48,131 bases of DNA from JBFLVU01 sp964589625 (GCA_964589625.1 CAZPSH010000021.1:1-48131), one strand, 5' to 3'. Counted from the stretch's first letter, positions 1 through 8,347 are shown. A program made the numbers and translations. Notes: generated by a model from the letters alone, not told the origin.

Positions 1-527
1 AGATCGTAAAGGTTCGTGTCACTCAAGAGGCCAATCTAGGGCGTCTTTCTACACCAACGGCTTGGTGTGGTTGGAGTGTGATTCGAAGCCCAAGGGGGCG
101 CCGCGTGACGCCCCAAGCGAGAACGCGACCGGAGAGGGATTCGTACGGTGGGTCTTCCCGGTTTCATTTCCCGGGCTCATGGCGTGGGCGACGGGCTGGC
201 CTTGCGACTAGCCAAGTCAGGGGAAGGTGCCCAATATTGCGTTGTGAAGGATCTGATTCCCCATCGGGGAGGCCGAAAGCCGTTCGCAAGGGAGATACCC
301 TTCGCACGCGAAAGGGGGCATATCGCGCACATCCTGGAGAGCTGTGATTGTAAGGCAAAGGGACCCGGCCTCTGGATTGCGCGGCAGGACCCTTTCGGTC
401 GAAGCCGCTATCTTCTGGGGAGATGCCCCAGTTGGAACGACGGCTTGCATTTCCAGAGGAAGCCGGTTACACATACTGTCATACTGGGTGTAAGCCGGTG
501 GACCGGCGGCGGCATAAGGAGCACGGC
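1..527 (+). other. Structured non-coding leader upstream of the porin-cytochrome genes
   Basis: No recognisable protein is encoded here; the open frames that cross it have no SD and run into the next gene in the wrong frame. The stretch is rich in inverted repeats: 51-57/62-68, 259-262/266-269, 381-385/404-408 (enclosing 388-391/397-400), 415-420/426-431 and 463-472/488-498 (one bulged base). The last overlaps a second repeat, 494-499/502-507, so the two cannot form together. This is consistent with a long structured 5' UTR. I could not match it to the c-di-GMP (GEMM), cobalamin or TPP riboswitch patterns. No convincing sigma-70 promoter was seen. Confidence 0.45.
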
Positions 528-2393
528 GTGGGCAAGAAAGACCGTTTTGGCGTTTTTTGGGGCCTGGTCGCCCTCGTTTGCGGAGCGCTACGGGTGGCCG
601 CCCAGGGTCTCTCGGGCGACGTGGCGGTCGGCCACGCGTGGCTCGACGAGGGAGGCAGCCTATCCAGCTTCCGCACACAGTACGACCAGGGCGAAGGGGC
701 GTACCTGGAGAGCCTCCTTCTCGAATGGCGCCCGGGCCCCAACGCGTCGCCCCGTTTCTCGTTGAGGGCCTGGAGTCTGGGCGATCCGGAGCCGGATCAT
801 CACGGAAGGCTCGTCTTCGCTCCATCCGCCTCCTGGCGATTCAAACTGGGATACGACGGGCGCGCCTCCTTCTACTCCCTCCAGGACCCGCCCGAGGACC
901 ACCGCGCCGACCGCTGGACGATCGAACGCTGGAGCGCCGAAGCGGTCTACGACGGCTGGGAGGCGGCCCGGTTCGCGCTGGGTCTGCGCCATTCGAAGCG
1001 GGACGGGGAGGTGGACCGGGTCCTCTACGGGCTCAACGAACTCTACCCGATGCGGGTGGACCTCGACGAATCCTACCGAGAGGTCTCCGTGCGCCTGGAG
1101 ACCCGAACCCTCCCCGTGCGCCTGTTTTTCGAGCAAAGTTTGGGAACCTTCGAGCGGGAGAATCGATGGCGCCCCCTGGGCGGTCGAGATCTTTCGGGCA
1201 CGGACCCCGACCTCCTTTCTCGACTGGAGACCTCCCGACGGGACGAGATCGAGGTTCCCACCTCCCGGCTGGGCGCCTTTTACCGCAACGACCGGTGGGA
1301 CTTGGCGGGGACCTTTCTGTACAGCCGTTCCGATTTGGACGCCACGGGTTCAACCTGGCGGACCTTCGACATCGCCGGCGGTTCCACGGGCCAAATCGCT
1401 TACCTCGACGAACTCGTGGGATCGGCCTCCCAGGACACCCTCGCGGGAGACCTTCGGGCCGCGTTCCGGCTTACCGACGCCTGGTCCCTTCGCCTTCGAG
1501 GAGCCTACCGGAAATCCCAGTCCGATTCCGATTCGGTAGGACGGTCCCTGCTTCACGCGGGCTTCCCCGGGACCCCCGGGCTGGATTTTTCGGTTCCCGT
1601 GGACGAGCGGGGGTTTTTCGACGTGACGGATCGCTCCGCGTCCTTGGAGGCCGCCTACGAAGGGCCGCGGTTCGGGGCCTGGGGAGGAGTCTTCGGCGGA
1701 AGCCGAGCGGTGGACTGGCGGCGCACGACCGACGGCGGCCTTCGCTCGGCGGACCGGGATTCGGCGGGGTTCCGCCTCGGGGCCTCCTGGCGCGCCGGCC
1801 GACGCCTGTCCCTGAGCGGAGAGTGGGAGCGGGGGACCTTCGAGAGGTACGTGTTGAGGGTGGATCCCGAAACGGTGGACCGCCTCACCCTGCGCCTGCG
1901 CTCCAGGCTCGACGGCGGATGGTCCTTCTCCCTCCACGGGCGTTTCGAACGGACCGATGCCCCCGCCTCCCAAAGCGGCCTCGACGGTCGGAGCGACGCC
2001 TTCGGCGGCGCGGTGGCCTGGGACGACCCCAAGGGCCGGGGGGGGGTGGCCCTGGAAGTGGACCGGAATCGGATCCGATCCCGGACCGACATCGTCCTGC
2101 CCGACCGTGCGGCCGACCTTTCGGTGTACGACCTGGGTCTTTGGACCGTGGGCCTGCGGGGCTACGTTTCCGCCGGGAGGCTCTCCCTGGATGGTTCCAT
2201 CCTCCGCGTCAAGGATTCTGGGAGCACATGGCCGTCCTCTTCCTGGATCGGCGACGCGCGCGCCACCCTCCAAGGTCCCCAGGGCACGCGCGTCTCGGTG
2301 TTCGCCCAGCGGCGCTCCTACGATGAAAAGAGGAATGTTTTGGACGATTTCCAGGTCACCCGCTACGGACTCGTTTTGGGGTGGAGGTTCTGA
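528..2393 (+). CDS. Outer-membrane beta-barrel protein, MtrB/PioB-like porin partner of a decaheme cytochrome
   Basis: A 621-residue exported protein. The GTG at 528 is chosen because a TAAGGAG sequence lies at 515-521 and because the product then opens with a basic stretch and a hydrophobic signal peptide (about residues 2-25, ending near VAAQG). The rest is alternating polar/aromatic strands with many short turns, few cysteines, and a C-terminal Phe (ending GWRF), as outer-membrane barrels have. Its stop codon overlaps the start of a DmsE-type decaheme cytochrome by one base (TGATG). That pairing, barrel plus decaheme, is the hallmark of MtrAB/PioAB electron conduits, in which the barrel sheathes the cytochrome across the outer membrane. 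Barrel identity is seen from composition and context; the exact family (MtrB/PioB versus another porin-cytochrome barrel) is inferred. No N-terminal CXXC pair is visible. Confidence 0.8.
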   Translation: MGKKDRFGVFWGLVALVCGALRVAAQGLSGDVAVGHAWLDEGGSLSSFRTQYDQGEGAYLESLLLEWRPGPNASPRFSLRAWSLGDPEPDHHGRLVFAPSASWRFKLGYDGRASFYSLQDPPEDHRADRWTIERWSAEAVYDGWEAARFALGLRHSKRDGEVDRVLYGLNELYPMRVDLDESYREVSVRLETRTLPVRLFFEQSLGTFERENRWRPLGGRDLSGTDPDLLSRLETSRRDEIEVPTSRLGAFYRNDRWDLAGTFLYSRSDLDATGSTWRTFDIAGGSTGQIAYLDELVGSASQDTLAGDLRAAFRLTDAWSLRLRGAYRKSQSDSDSVGRSLLHAGFPGTPGLDFSVPVDERGFFDVTDRSASLEAAYEGPRFGAWGGVFGGSRAVDWRRTTDGGLRSADRDSAGFRLGASWRAGRRLSLSGEWERGTFERYVLRVDPETVDRLTLRLRSRLDGGWSFSLHGRFERTDAPASQSGLDGRSDAFGGAVAWDDPKGRGGVALEVDRNRIRSRTDIVLPDRAADLSVYDLGLWTVGLRGYVSAGRLSLDGSILRVKDSGSTWPSSSWIGDARATLQGPQGTRVSVFAQRRSYDEKRNVLDDFQVTRYGLVLGWRF

Positions 2394-3241
2394 TGAGGGC
2401 CCTTCGTTTCGCCTGCCTGATCGGAATGGCGGCCGTCGCCCTGGCGGTGAATCTCCCCGCGGCCCAGGAGAAGGCGCCCTCCCTGGAGGACTGCGCCGCC
2501 TGCCATGAGGAAGTCACCCAGGCCTTTGCCGGAACGGCCCACGGCGCCGCCATGGCGGCGCGCTCTCCCGAGGTTCTTGCCTCGGCCTGCGCCGCCTGCC
2601 ATAATCCCGCGCCCGATCACCTCGAGAATCCTTCCGCCGAGAACGTCCGCCGGGTGCCCGGGCCGTCCGCCTGCCTGACCTGCCACGGAGACCGTTTGGG
2701 GTCCGTGGCCCTCGCCACGCCCGGCCACGAGAGGACGGGCGTCGCCTGTTCGGACTGCCACCAGGCAGGGCACATGAATCCGGCGCCCGCCGAGCCCCTC
2801 CTCATCGCCCAGCCCAGGGAACTGTGCGGCTCCTGCCACCAGGCCGAGGCGGCGGCCTTCCGGCTGCCGTATGCCCACCGGGAGGGTCCCGGGGCCATGG
2901 ATTGCACGGCTTGCCACGACGTGCATGGGCTTTCGGCCCGGGGCCGCTTTGCCCAAGGCCAGGACGGCGGGGCCTGCCTGGATTGCCATTCGGAGAAATC
3001 CGGCCCCTTCGTCTTCCCGCATCCGCCCCAGCGTCTGGGCGCCTGTCTCTCCTGCCACACGCCCCACGGCTCCGCAAACCCCCGGCTCCTCCTCCGCCGC
3101 CAGGCCGCGGACCTGTGCCTGGAATGCCACACCCGCGTGCCCTCCTTCCACAACTTGGCCCGTCCACGGTATCGGAACTGCCTCAACTGCCACACGGCGG
3201 TTCACGGTTCGAATCGAAGCGCGGTCCTGTTCGACGACTAG
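2393..3241 (+). CDS. DmsE/MtrA-type periplasmic decaheme c-type cytochrome
   Basis: A 282-residue exported protein with a signal peptide (about residues 1-24, ending LPAAQ). Ten CXXCH heme motifs start at Cys34, 66, 94, 119, 145, 171, 195, 218, 242 and 263. The surrounding pattern (an AHGA motif, DHLENPSAEN after heme 2, a GPF stretch after heme 7 and TPHGSANP after heme 8) is typical of the DmsE/MtrA family, which carries electrons from the periplasm through an outer-membrane barrel. The ATG at 2393 has GGAGG at 2383-2387 and overlaps the barrel gene's stop, so the two are translationally coupled. A terminator follows within 10 bases, so this is the last gene of a two-gene unit. No outer-surface cytochrome directly follows, but another multiheme gene lies 356 bases downstream. 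Confidence 0.93.
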   Translation: MRALRFACLIGMAAVALAVNLPAAQEKAPSLEDCAACHEEVTQAFAGTAHGAAMAARSPEVLASACAACHNPAPDHLENPSAENVRRVPGPSACLTCHGDRLGSVALATPGHERTGVACSDCHQAGHMNPAPAEPLLIAQPRELCGSCHQAEAAAFRLPYAHREGPGAMDCTACHDVHGLSARGRFAQGQDGGACLDCHSEKSGPFVFPHPPQRLGACLSCHTPHGSANPRLLLRRQAADLCLECHTRVPSFHNLARPRYRNCLNCHTAVHGSNRSAVLFDD

Positions 3242-3248
3242 CGAACAC

Positions 3249-3283
3249 GGGAGCCTCCCGGGGGCCCGCGGCAGGCTCCTTTT
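3249..3283 (+). terminator. Rho-independent terminator after the decaheme gene
   Basis: A 7-bp stem (GGAGCCT at 3250-3256 with AGGCTCC at 3273-3279) encloses a GC-rich loop and is followed by TTTT at 3280-3283. It starts eight bases after the cytochrome stop codon. Confidence 0.75.
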
Positions 3284-3597
3284 CCCTCCCTTGATGGGCT
3301 CGTTCCACCCTTGGACCCAAAGGGTTATATAGCGCACTGCCAAGTCTGGCGTCTCGCGTCCAGTTTTTCTATTAAAAGGCCCATAGATTTCAGGTGGCTA
3401 TTAAATTAGGCATCTAGAATACGGCATTCACCTGCGCGATATCCCCCCATGCCCTATTTGTTCTTCCAATATCCTTGTCGAAGGCACTTGCGCCAAGTAA
3501 CTTGGTAGGCGTTGAGGGAGCCCTGGGGCGAGACCGCCGGCTGGGCCGCCTCACCCGGTAAACGGGCAGGTTTGTTCTTGACGTTAAGGAGGGTTGC
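3284..3597 (+). promoter_or_regulatory. AT-richer upstream region of the octaheme cytochrome gene
   Basis: This gap holds no convincing gene. It contains the most AT-rich stretch of the left arm (about 3320-3425, with TATATA at 3326-3331 and two TATTAA words), so a promoter is likely here, but no -35/-10 pair is convincing. A 13-base palindrome, CCAAGT-A-ACTTGG, lies at 3493-3505 and could be an operator. A very strong SD (AAGGAGGG) sits just before the ATG at 3598. Confidence 0.45.
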
Positions 3598-5385
3598 ATG
3601 AAGCACATCCGCACATGGTTCGCTGTCGTCGTGGCCGCCTCCGCGGTGGCCGTTCTGGCGGGCTCCCGGGCCAAGGGCGTTTCGGGGCCCGTCCAGGTCC
3701 CCCCGCAACGGGACGGGAGTCTCGAGAAAACCCTCCTTCGATACTACACGAAGGCCCAGCTACAGGCCGGCACCATGGTGGGGTCGGAGTTTTGCCTGGC
3801 CTGCCACGGGTCCTACGGGGATTCGGCGGAGTGGCGCCACACAAACCACTCCCACGCCCTCCGCAAACCCATGGGCATGTACTCCCTCCAGCCGGGCGAG
3901 GGCATCCTCGCCGACTACGACAAGAACGGCATGGACGACTTCATCCAGGGCCTCGACTTCAACACGATCTCCTCGGCTTTGGATTCCGCCAAGCCCAACG
4001 CGCCCATCCTTTCCTACAACGCGGCCGACGACACCTACTGGATCCATCTCGGTCCCGGAGGGCTTCAGCTCCAGGTGGTGGCCACGTGGGCCGGGATGTC
4101 CGCCACGAACGGGCAGCGCTACATGGTCCGCATCCCCGTGAGCGATAGCCCCACGGGCTTCAGCAGCGCCATCTATTTCGGCCCCTTCTCCTGGTCCGGA
4201 TCGGCCTACTCGAGCAACCTGTCGAACTGGTACGCGGGGAGCACCCCCAAGTACGCGCCCGGTCTGGCCAGCGCCGCTCTGGTGCCCCTCCAGGGACAGA
4301 ACTACTTGAAGAACTGCTCGGGGTGCCACATCACGGGCGTGCGGGTGGCCCGCGTGACCGCCGCCGGCGAATACGTCGTCAATCCCTTCCCGGCTTCGCT
4401 GGTGCCCGAGAACAGCCCGAACTACCCCGACCTGGACGGCGATGGCCTTCCCGATCTCGCCAACATCGGGTGCGAGAGCTGCCACGGCCCCGGATCGGCC
4501 CACATCCTCGCCGGCGGCGACCCGTCCAAGATCGTGAACCCCAAGGACATCGCCAACAACCAACAACGGAGCGCCACCTGCCTCCAGTGCCACGTTCAGG
4601 TCACGTCCGCGCCGAACAAGGTGTGGGGATTCCCCTTCGATGAGGTGAACAACAAGGGCTATTTCATGAGCAACCCGCCCGCCGCCCTCTCCAGCTACCA
4701 GATCTCCAAGGCCGTCAAATGGCCCGACGGTGTCCACTACCAGTATGAGCGCATCGACTCCTACATGAGCAGCGCCCACTACACTGGCAGCCACGGCATC
4801 GCGTGCAACGACTGTCACAACAGCCACGCGGAGACGAGCAACCCGGCGCAGGTCCGGGACAAGATCACGCGCAGCGGCGTCACCGACATCCCCGCCAGCG
4901 TCCACAACCCGAGTTTCTGCCTGTCCTGCCACGCGGGCTACGGCGACTTCGCCGGCATGACCAAGCAGACCATCAAGGACTACGACGCGAATTTCGAGCT
5001 CATCCGCGCCAAGACCGAGGAGCACTCCCATCATCCCTACATGGAAGACCGCGACATGGGCCTGGGCAACTGCGTTTCGTGCCACATGGCCCGGCAGGTG
5101 AACCACAGCTTCCACCCGGCCCGGCCCGAGGACACGCTGGCCTTCCAAGGCTCCGTCATCTCGGCCACCGCCACGGGCAACCCCAACGCCTGCGCCACCG
5201 CGTGCCACCGCGGCAACGTCCGGATCTGGCAGGACACGCCGGTCATCGGCGACTGGACCAACTCCCTCTTCGGCACGGCCGACGAGGTGAAGTTGGCGGA
5301 CCACCTCGTCAACTACTACGGTCCGGGCGGAACCTGGTGGAACACCACCCCGACCTCCACCCCCTCCTCCGACGAGAAGCCCTGA
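3598..5385 (+). CDS. Exported multiheme c-type cytochrome (seven CXXCH plus one CX3CH)
   Basis: A 595-residue protein with an N-terminal signal peptide (about residues 1-27) and no lipobox Cys, so probably periplasmic or secreted rather than a lipoprotein. Heme motifs begin at Cys66, 240, 292, 328, 403, 441 and 492; an eighth motif at Cys532 is CATACH, that is CX3CH. The first heme is separated from the others by about 170 residues of beta-rich sequence (residues 70-235) containing an Asp-rich calcium-loop-like segment near 106-114. Further His residues (HTNHSH at 81-86, HSHH at 476-479) could be distal ligands. It resembles large multiheme cytochromes of metal-reducing bacteria, but I cannot name a characterised homologue. 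The start is fixed by AAGGAGGG. A strong terminator follows. Confidence 0.9.
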   Translation: MKHIRTWFAVVVAASAVAVLAGSRAKGVSGPVQVPPQRDGSLEKTLLRYYTKAQLQAGTMVGSEFCLACHGSYGDSAEWRHTNHSHALRKPMGMYSLQPGEGILADYDKNGMDDFIQGLDFNTISSALDSAKPNAPILSYNAADDTYWIHLGPGGLQLQVVATWAGMSATNGQRYMVRIPVSDSPTGFSSAIYFGPFSWSGSAYSSNLSNWYAGSTPKYAPGLASAALVPLQGQNYLKNCSGCHITGVRVARVTAAGEYVVNPFPASLVPENSPNYPDLDGDGLPDLANIGCESCHGPGSAHILAGGDPSKIVNPKDIANNQQRSATCLQCHVQVTSAPNKVWGFPFDEVNNKGYFMSNPPAALSSYQISKAVKWPDGVHYQYERIDSYMSSAHYTGSHGIACNDCHNSHAETSNPAQVRDKITRSGVTDIPASVHNPSFCLSCHAGYGDFAGMTKQTIKDYDANFELIRAKTEEHSHHPYMEDRDMGLGNCVSCHMARQVNHSFHPARPEDTLAFQGSVISATATGNPNACATACHRGNVRIWQDTPVIGDWTNSLFGTADEVKLADHLVNYYGPGGTWWNTTPTSTPSSDEKP

Positions 5386-5410
5386 ACGTACCTCCTCATT
5401 CTGACTGCAC

Positions 5411-5437
5411 GGGGCCCCTGCGGGGGCCCCTTTTTTT
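5411..5437 (+). terminator. Strong Rho-independent terminator after the octaheme cytochrome
   Basis: A perfect 8-bp GC stem (GGGGCCCC at 5411-5418 and 5423-5430) with a four-base loop is followed by seven T at 5431-5437. Confidence 0.92.
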
Positions 5438-5524
5438 CGGCTCCTCTGGAGAATCCGTGCAGGCCGGTGGGACCAGGGCCTTCCGCTCCCAGGCCGGACG
5501 GGGAGATACTGACCGGAGGGTCCC

Positions 5525-5824
5525 ATGAGAACCGTGCGCCTGGAGTCCGGGGAGCCCCCGGCTGATTTCGCGCTGGCCCGCCGCCTGGCGGGCTCGTTGG
5601 CCGAGTCGATCTTGGGGGAGTGCACGTGCCTCTCCTGGTCCGACCGGATCACCGGCAGGGAGTCTCCTTCCAACGCCTCCGACTGCCACGGCTCCTGTGA
5701 AGTCCCCGGATACGTGGAATATGCCCTGACTCGAGGCGCCTCCCTGCGCGTGCGGGTAGACGGGGAGACCTTCGACTTTCTCTTCCGGGCCCTCGGAGAA
5801 TTCGCCCCCGGCGCCGGAGAATAG
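5525..5824 (+). CDS. Small conserved protein of unknown function
   Basis: A 99-residue soluble protein with no signal peptide or membrane segment. GGAGG at 5515-5519 supports the ATG. The centre carries a Cys-rich stretch (ECTCLSWSDR, then DCHGSCEVPGY), followed by a short alpha/beta tail with an FDFLFRALGEF segment. From memory it resembles a small uncharacterised family seen in Geobacter-type genomes (I believe the DUF5619 group); this is not verified. It lies between a terminator and the next plus-strand gene, which starts 56 bases after its stop, so the two may be co-transcribed. No function is proposed. Confidence 0.75.
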   Translation: MRTVRLESGEPPADFALARRLAGSLAESILGECTCLSWSDRITGRESPSNASDCHGSCEVPGYVEYALTRGASLRVRVDGETFDFLFRALGEFAPGAGE

Positions 5825-5880
5825 GGTCTTCTCTTCGCCGTTTACATGAGCAGGCACACGCCGCCCATAGGAGATACGAC

Positions 5881-6498
5881 ATGAGACCGATGTTCACCCG
5901 ACTTGCCGCCGCTTCGATTCTCGCCGCCGCTCTTTTCTCGCCCCCCTTCCGGGCCCAGGAAAAGGAGGGCCAGGCCAAGCCCGCGCCCTCCCAGGATATG
6001 CAGGCCATGATGGAGGCCTACGCAAAGGCCGCCCAGCCGGGGCCGGGACACGCCTTCCTCGCCCAGCTCGCGGGCACCTTCAAGGCCACGGTGAAGGCCT
6101 GGATGGGCCCGGGGGAGCCAGAGGTCTCGGAGGGAGTCTCCGAAAACACGATGATCCTCGGTGGGCGCTACCTCCATCAGAAATACACGGGGACGATTAC
6201 GGGCCAGACCTTTGAGGGCCTCGGCCTGACCGGGTTCGACAACACCCTCCAGAAGTTCACGGGCCTTTGGATCGACTCCATGAGCACGGGGATGATGACC
6301 AGCGAAGCTTCCCTCGACGCCACGGGGAAAGTCTTGAACTCGGTGGAGGCCTACCCCGACCCCCTGACGGGCAAGGTCAAGCGGACCCGGAGCGTCCTGA
6401 AAATCGTGGACGCCGACACCCACGTCATGGAAATGTACGACTCGGGTCCCGACGGAAAGGAGTTTCGGATGATGGAGATCACGTACCGGAGAAAGTAA
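5881..6498 (+). CDS. Exported DUF1579-type protein
   Basis: A 205-residue protein with a signal peptide (about residues 1-25, ending FRAQ). The mature part has the DUF1579 layout: an H-x-FL-x-LAGTF opening, a GGRYLHQKYTG strand, an FEGLGLTGFDN strand, an FTGLWIDSMSTGMM strand and a final EMYDSGPDGKEFRMMEITYRR strand. This is a lipocalin-like barrel of unknown function, common in Planctomycetes and Acidobacteria. AGGAG at 5871-5875 supports the start. A hairpin that can serve both this gene and the converging operon follows. The role is unknown. Confidence 0.85.
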   Translation: MRPMFTRLAAASILAAALFSPPFRAQEKEGQAKPAPSQDMQAMMEAYAKAAQPGPGHAFLAQLAGTFKATVKAWMGPGEPEVSEGVSENTMILGGRYLHQKYTGTITGQTFEGLGLTGFDNTLQKFTGLWIDSMSTGMMTSEASLDATGKVLNSVEAYPDPLTGKVKRTRSVLKIVDADTHVMEMYDSGPDGKEFRMMEITYRRK

Positions 6499-6529
6499 GT
6501 TTCCGCGGGGATTCTCTGGTGACGAAACA

Positions 6530-6550
6530 GGGGCGGCCCAAGGCCGCCCC
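6530..6550 (+). terminator. Shared terminator hairpin between converging genes
   Basis: A 9-bp stem (GGGGCGGCC at 6530-6538, GGCCGCCCC at 6542-6550) with a three-base loop is followed on the plus strand by TCTCGTTTTC. On the minus strand CTGTTTCGTC follows. It lies in the short gap between a plus-strand gene and the end of the long minus-strand operon, so it may act both ways. Confidence 0.7.
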
Positions 6551-6577
6551 TCTCGTTTTCGGAGGCCCCGTGCCCCG

Positions 6578-7057
6578 TCACTCCACGGTCAAACCCGGGA
6601 TGCGAACCTCTCCGAGCACCAGGGTGACTCGGCTTCCGGACTTCACGACGCGCCCCCCGTTCGCGAAGAGCATGAAGTAGGTCTTTCCCTCCTGAATCCT
6701 CTCGGACCGCTGGCGGAGCGGGCCCACATAGGCGGGGCTGGGGACCTTGAGCACGGAGTTCGTGGTCTCATCGATGAGCGAAATGGTGAGGCCCTTCTTA
6801 TGGACCGCCTGGGCCTTTGCGGCATCGAGGACGCGGTACCTCATGTCCACGACCATGCCGGCGGCGCTCAGTCGCAGGGATTCCACCTCGATTCCCAGGA
6901 GCTCCCGGTAGTCCGGTGGCGGCGCCGGAGGCTTGCGGGCCCCGCATGCGAGGGCAGTCGCCAGGGTAAAGAGGAGGAGGAGAAGCACGGCGGGCCGGAA
7001 GATTCGAACATCCCCCGGCCCGCGGCCACGTTCAGGGGCTTTGGGCGTGCGGTTCAT
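6578..7057 (-). CDS. Small putative lipoprotein, last gene of the multicopper operon
   Basis: A 159-residue protein with a hydrophobic segment (about residues 22-36) ending in LATALACGA. Cys38 could be a lipidated Cys, but the preceding residues fit the lipobox only loosely. A proline-rich linker (KPPAPPP) follows, then a beta-rich domain (about 50-159) reminiscent of small late-embryogenesis/NEAT-like sandwiches; I do not recognise the family. GGAGG stands four bases before the ATG and only 15 bases separate it from the upstream multicopper gene, so it is probably co-transcribed with it. It may help anchor the complex, but this is only inferred from position. Confidence 0.75.
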   Translation of the reverse strand: MNRTPKAPERGRGPGDVRIFRPAVLLLLLFTLATALACGARKPPAPPPDYRELLGIEVESLRLSAAGMVVDMRYRVLDAAKAQAVHKKGLTISLIDETTNSVLKVPSPAYVGPLRQRSERIQEGKTYFMLFANGGRVVKSGSRVTLVLGEVRIPGLTVE

Positions 7058-7072
7058 GGGCCTCCGTTGGGA

Positions 7073-8347
7073 TTACTTTTGGGGGCCTTCGGCCCCGCAC
7101 GTCACGCATCCCGTCACCTGGAAGAATACCAGCGGCTCCGGCGGAAGCGAAAGGGTCGCTCCCACCGCGCCCGACGAGGCGACGGCTTGAAAATTCGTGA
7201 AATCCGCGGGACCCGGAGTCGTGCTGGAGTAAACCCGATAGAAGCTGGCTTCGGGAATGTCCGTCCACGTGAGGGTGACCGTTCCGGGGCCCTGGGCGGC
7301 CATGAGGGTGTCCCCGACGCGCGGAGGCGGTGGGCCTCCCGCCGTCAGGCTCAGGTAGGTGAGCATCCCACCCCCCGTGGCGGCGGCGTTGGTCAGGTTC
7401 ATGGCCCTGTCGAAGACCGGGAAGTTGCACCCCCCCAGCTGGCTCGAGGGGCCGAGGAGGAGGGCGTCCGCCGTCGCTCCGGCCCCCAATACGACGCTGT
7501 AGGTTTCACGAGGATAGGTCAGCTTGTTGGCGGCTTCCGCAACCTGGCGCACGTAAAGGCCCTGGAAGAGCGGGATGTGGGTTTCAATTCCCGCGTTGAC
7601 CAGCCGGAGAAGAACCTGATCCCCCGCCGCGAAAGCCGGTACGGGTGGAACCTCCGGAAAGGGCTTTCCGTTGATCAGAAAATAGGAGGGCTTGTAGTAC
7701 ATGGTGCTCGTGGGTGCGGGCACCGTACCGTACGTGCCTCCGTCCACGGCGGCGTGGAGGGTCAGGTCCACTTCGCTGAAGAGAAGGAGGAGGTCCTGGT
7801 CGTAGACCACTCCCGGGTAGGCTTCCCCGGCGGCGCTGTCCTTGGTAACGGCGCCGTAGAGCCCCATCTGGACCTGGACCTGAGGGTGGGTGCCGCTGTG
7901 GTAGAGGTACGTGCCGGGCGACAGGTTACTCCATGTATAGGTCCCGTTGTTGCCGGGGGTGGTCACCTGCGTGAAGGAGGTGATCCTGCCCCCCGCGTTT
8001 CTCACGGGGTCGAGGTCGGCGTCCGGAACGGCCCCGGGTATGAGGAGGGACACGTCGGTGGTGACGCCCGGTATGGAAGCGGGCAGGCGGTTCTTCAGCA
8101 CGACCGTTAGGGCCTGGCCGGGAGATACGGTGAGCCTTGGGCCGGGCACAGCGACGGTTCCGTCGTCCACCGCGGCCCCGCTGTCCAGGGCGAAGCCCCA
8201 CATGGGGGTTGTGGCCCCTCCGGGAAGGCTCAGGGTGGTCTGGGCGGCCCGCAGGTAGTACGTTTCCGCGCGGACTGCCTGGCTTGCGAGGGCCAGCGCG
8301 CACAGAGCGGCCCAGGACAGCGTTCGGGAAAGGGTCCGTCTCTTCAT
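7073..8347 (-). CDS. Degenerate multicopper-oxidase-like protein with a C-terminal FnIII-like domain
   Basis: A 424-residue protein with a signal peptide (residues 1-27, ending AVRAE). Cupredoxin-like domains span about 30-335. A GTYLYHSGTHPQVQVQMGL motif (145-163) stands where oxidases have YHCH-type ligands. The second-domain HPxHxHxH site is reduced to THIPLF (257-261), and the usual C-terminal HCHxxxH is replaced by a CNFPVFDRAMNLT sequence and GGGMLTYL (307-332). Canonical type 1 and trinuclear copper sites are therefore not intact. Residues about 340-424 form a fibronectin-III-like module ending in CVTC. The ATG at 8347 is preferred over the one at 8356 because GGGAGGAG is correctly spaced for it. 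It is the third of three tandem paralogues. Confidence 0.85.
   Translation of the reverse strand: MKRRTLSRTLSWAALCALALASQAVRAETYYLRAAQTTLSLPGGATTPMWGFALDSGAAVDDGTVAVPGPRLTVSPGQALTVVLKNRLPASIPGVTTDVSLLIPGAVPDADLDPVRNAGGRITSFTQVTTPGNNGTYTWSNLSPGTYLYHSGTHPQVQVQMGLYGAVTKDSAAGEAYPGVVYDQDLLLLFSEVDLTLHAAVDGGTYGTVPAPTSTMYYKPSYFLINGKPFPEVPPVPAFAAGDQVLLRLVNAGIETHIPLFQGLYVRQVAEAANKLTYPRETYSVVLGAGATADALLLGPSSQLGGCNFPVFDRAMNLTNAAATGGGMLTYLSLTAGGPPPPRVGDTLMAAQGPGTVTLTWTDIPEASFYRVYSSTTPGPADFTNFQAVASSGAVGATLSLPPEPLVFFQVTGCVTCGAEGPQK

Noticed and set aside
433..449. Sigma-54-like TGGAACGACGGCTTGCA upstream of the porin gene
   Set aside because: The GG-to-GC distance is 11 bases instead of the strictly required 10.
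230..527. Possible GEMM (c-di-GMP/cGAMP) riboswitch before the cytochrome operon
   Set aside because: The conserved GCAAACC and ACGCAAAGCC elements and the tetraloop-receptor pattern are not present; GGCAAAG at 354-360 is an isolated likeness.
148..765. Plus-strand open frame crossing the 5' leader
   Set aside because: No SD, no homology recognised, and it overlaps the start of the porin gene in another frame.
557..2326. 589-codon plus-strand frame within the porin gene
   Set aside because: It is an Arg/Pro/Gly-rich frame shadow of the barrel gene, with no signal peptide or domain.
3760..5673. Minus-strand 637-codon frame opposite the octaheme cytochrome
   Set aside because: The plus strand encodes clear heme motifs; the antisense frame is Val/Gly/Arg-rich low-complexity and runs through a terminator.
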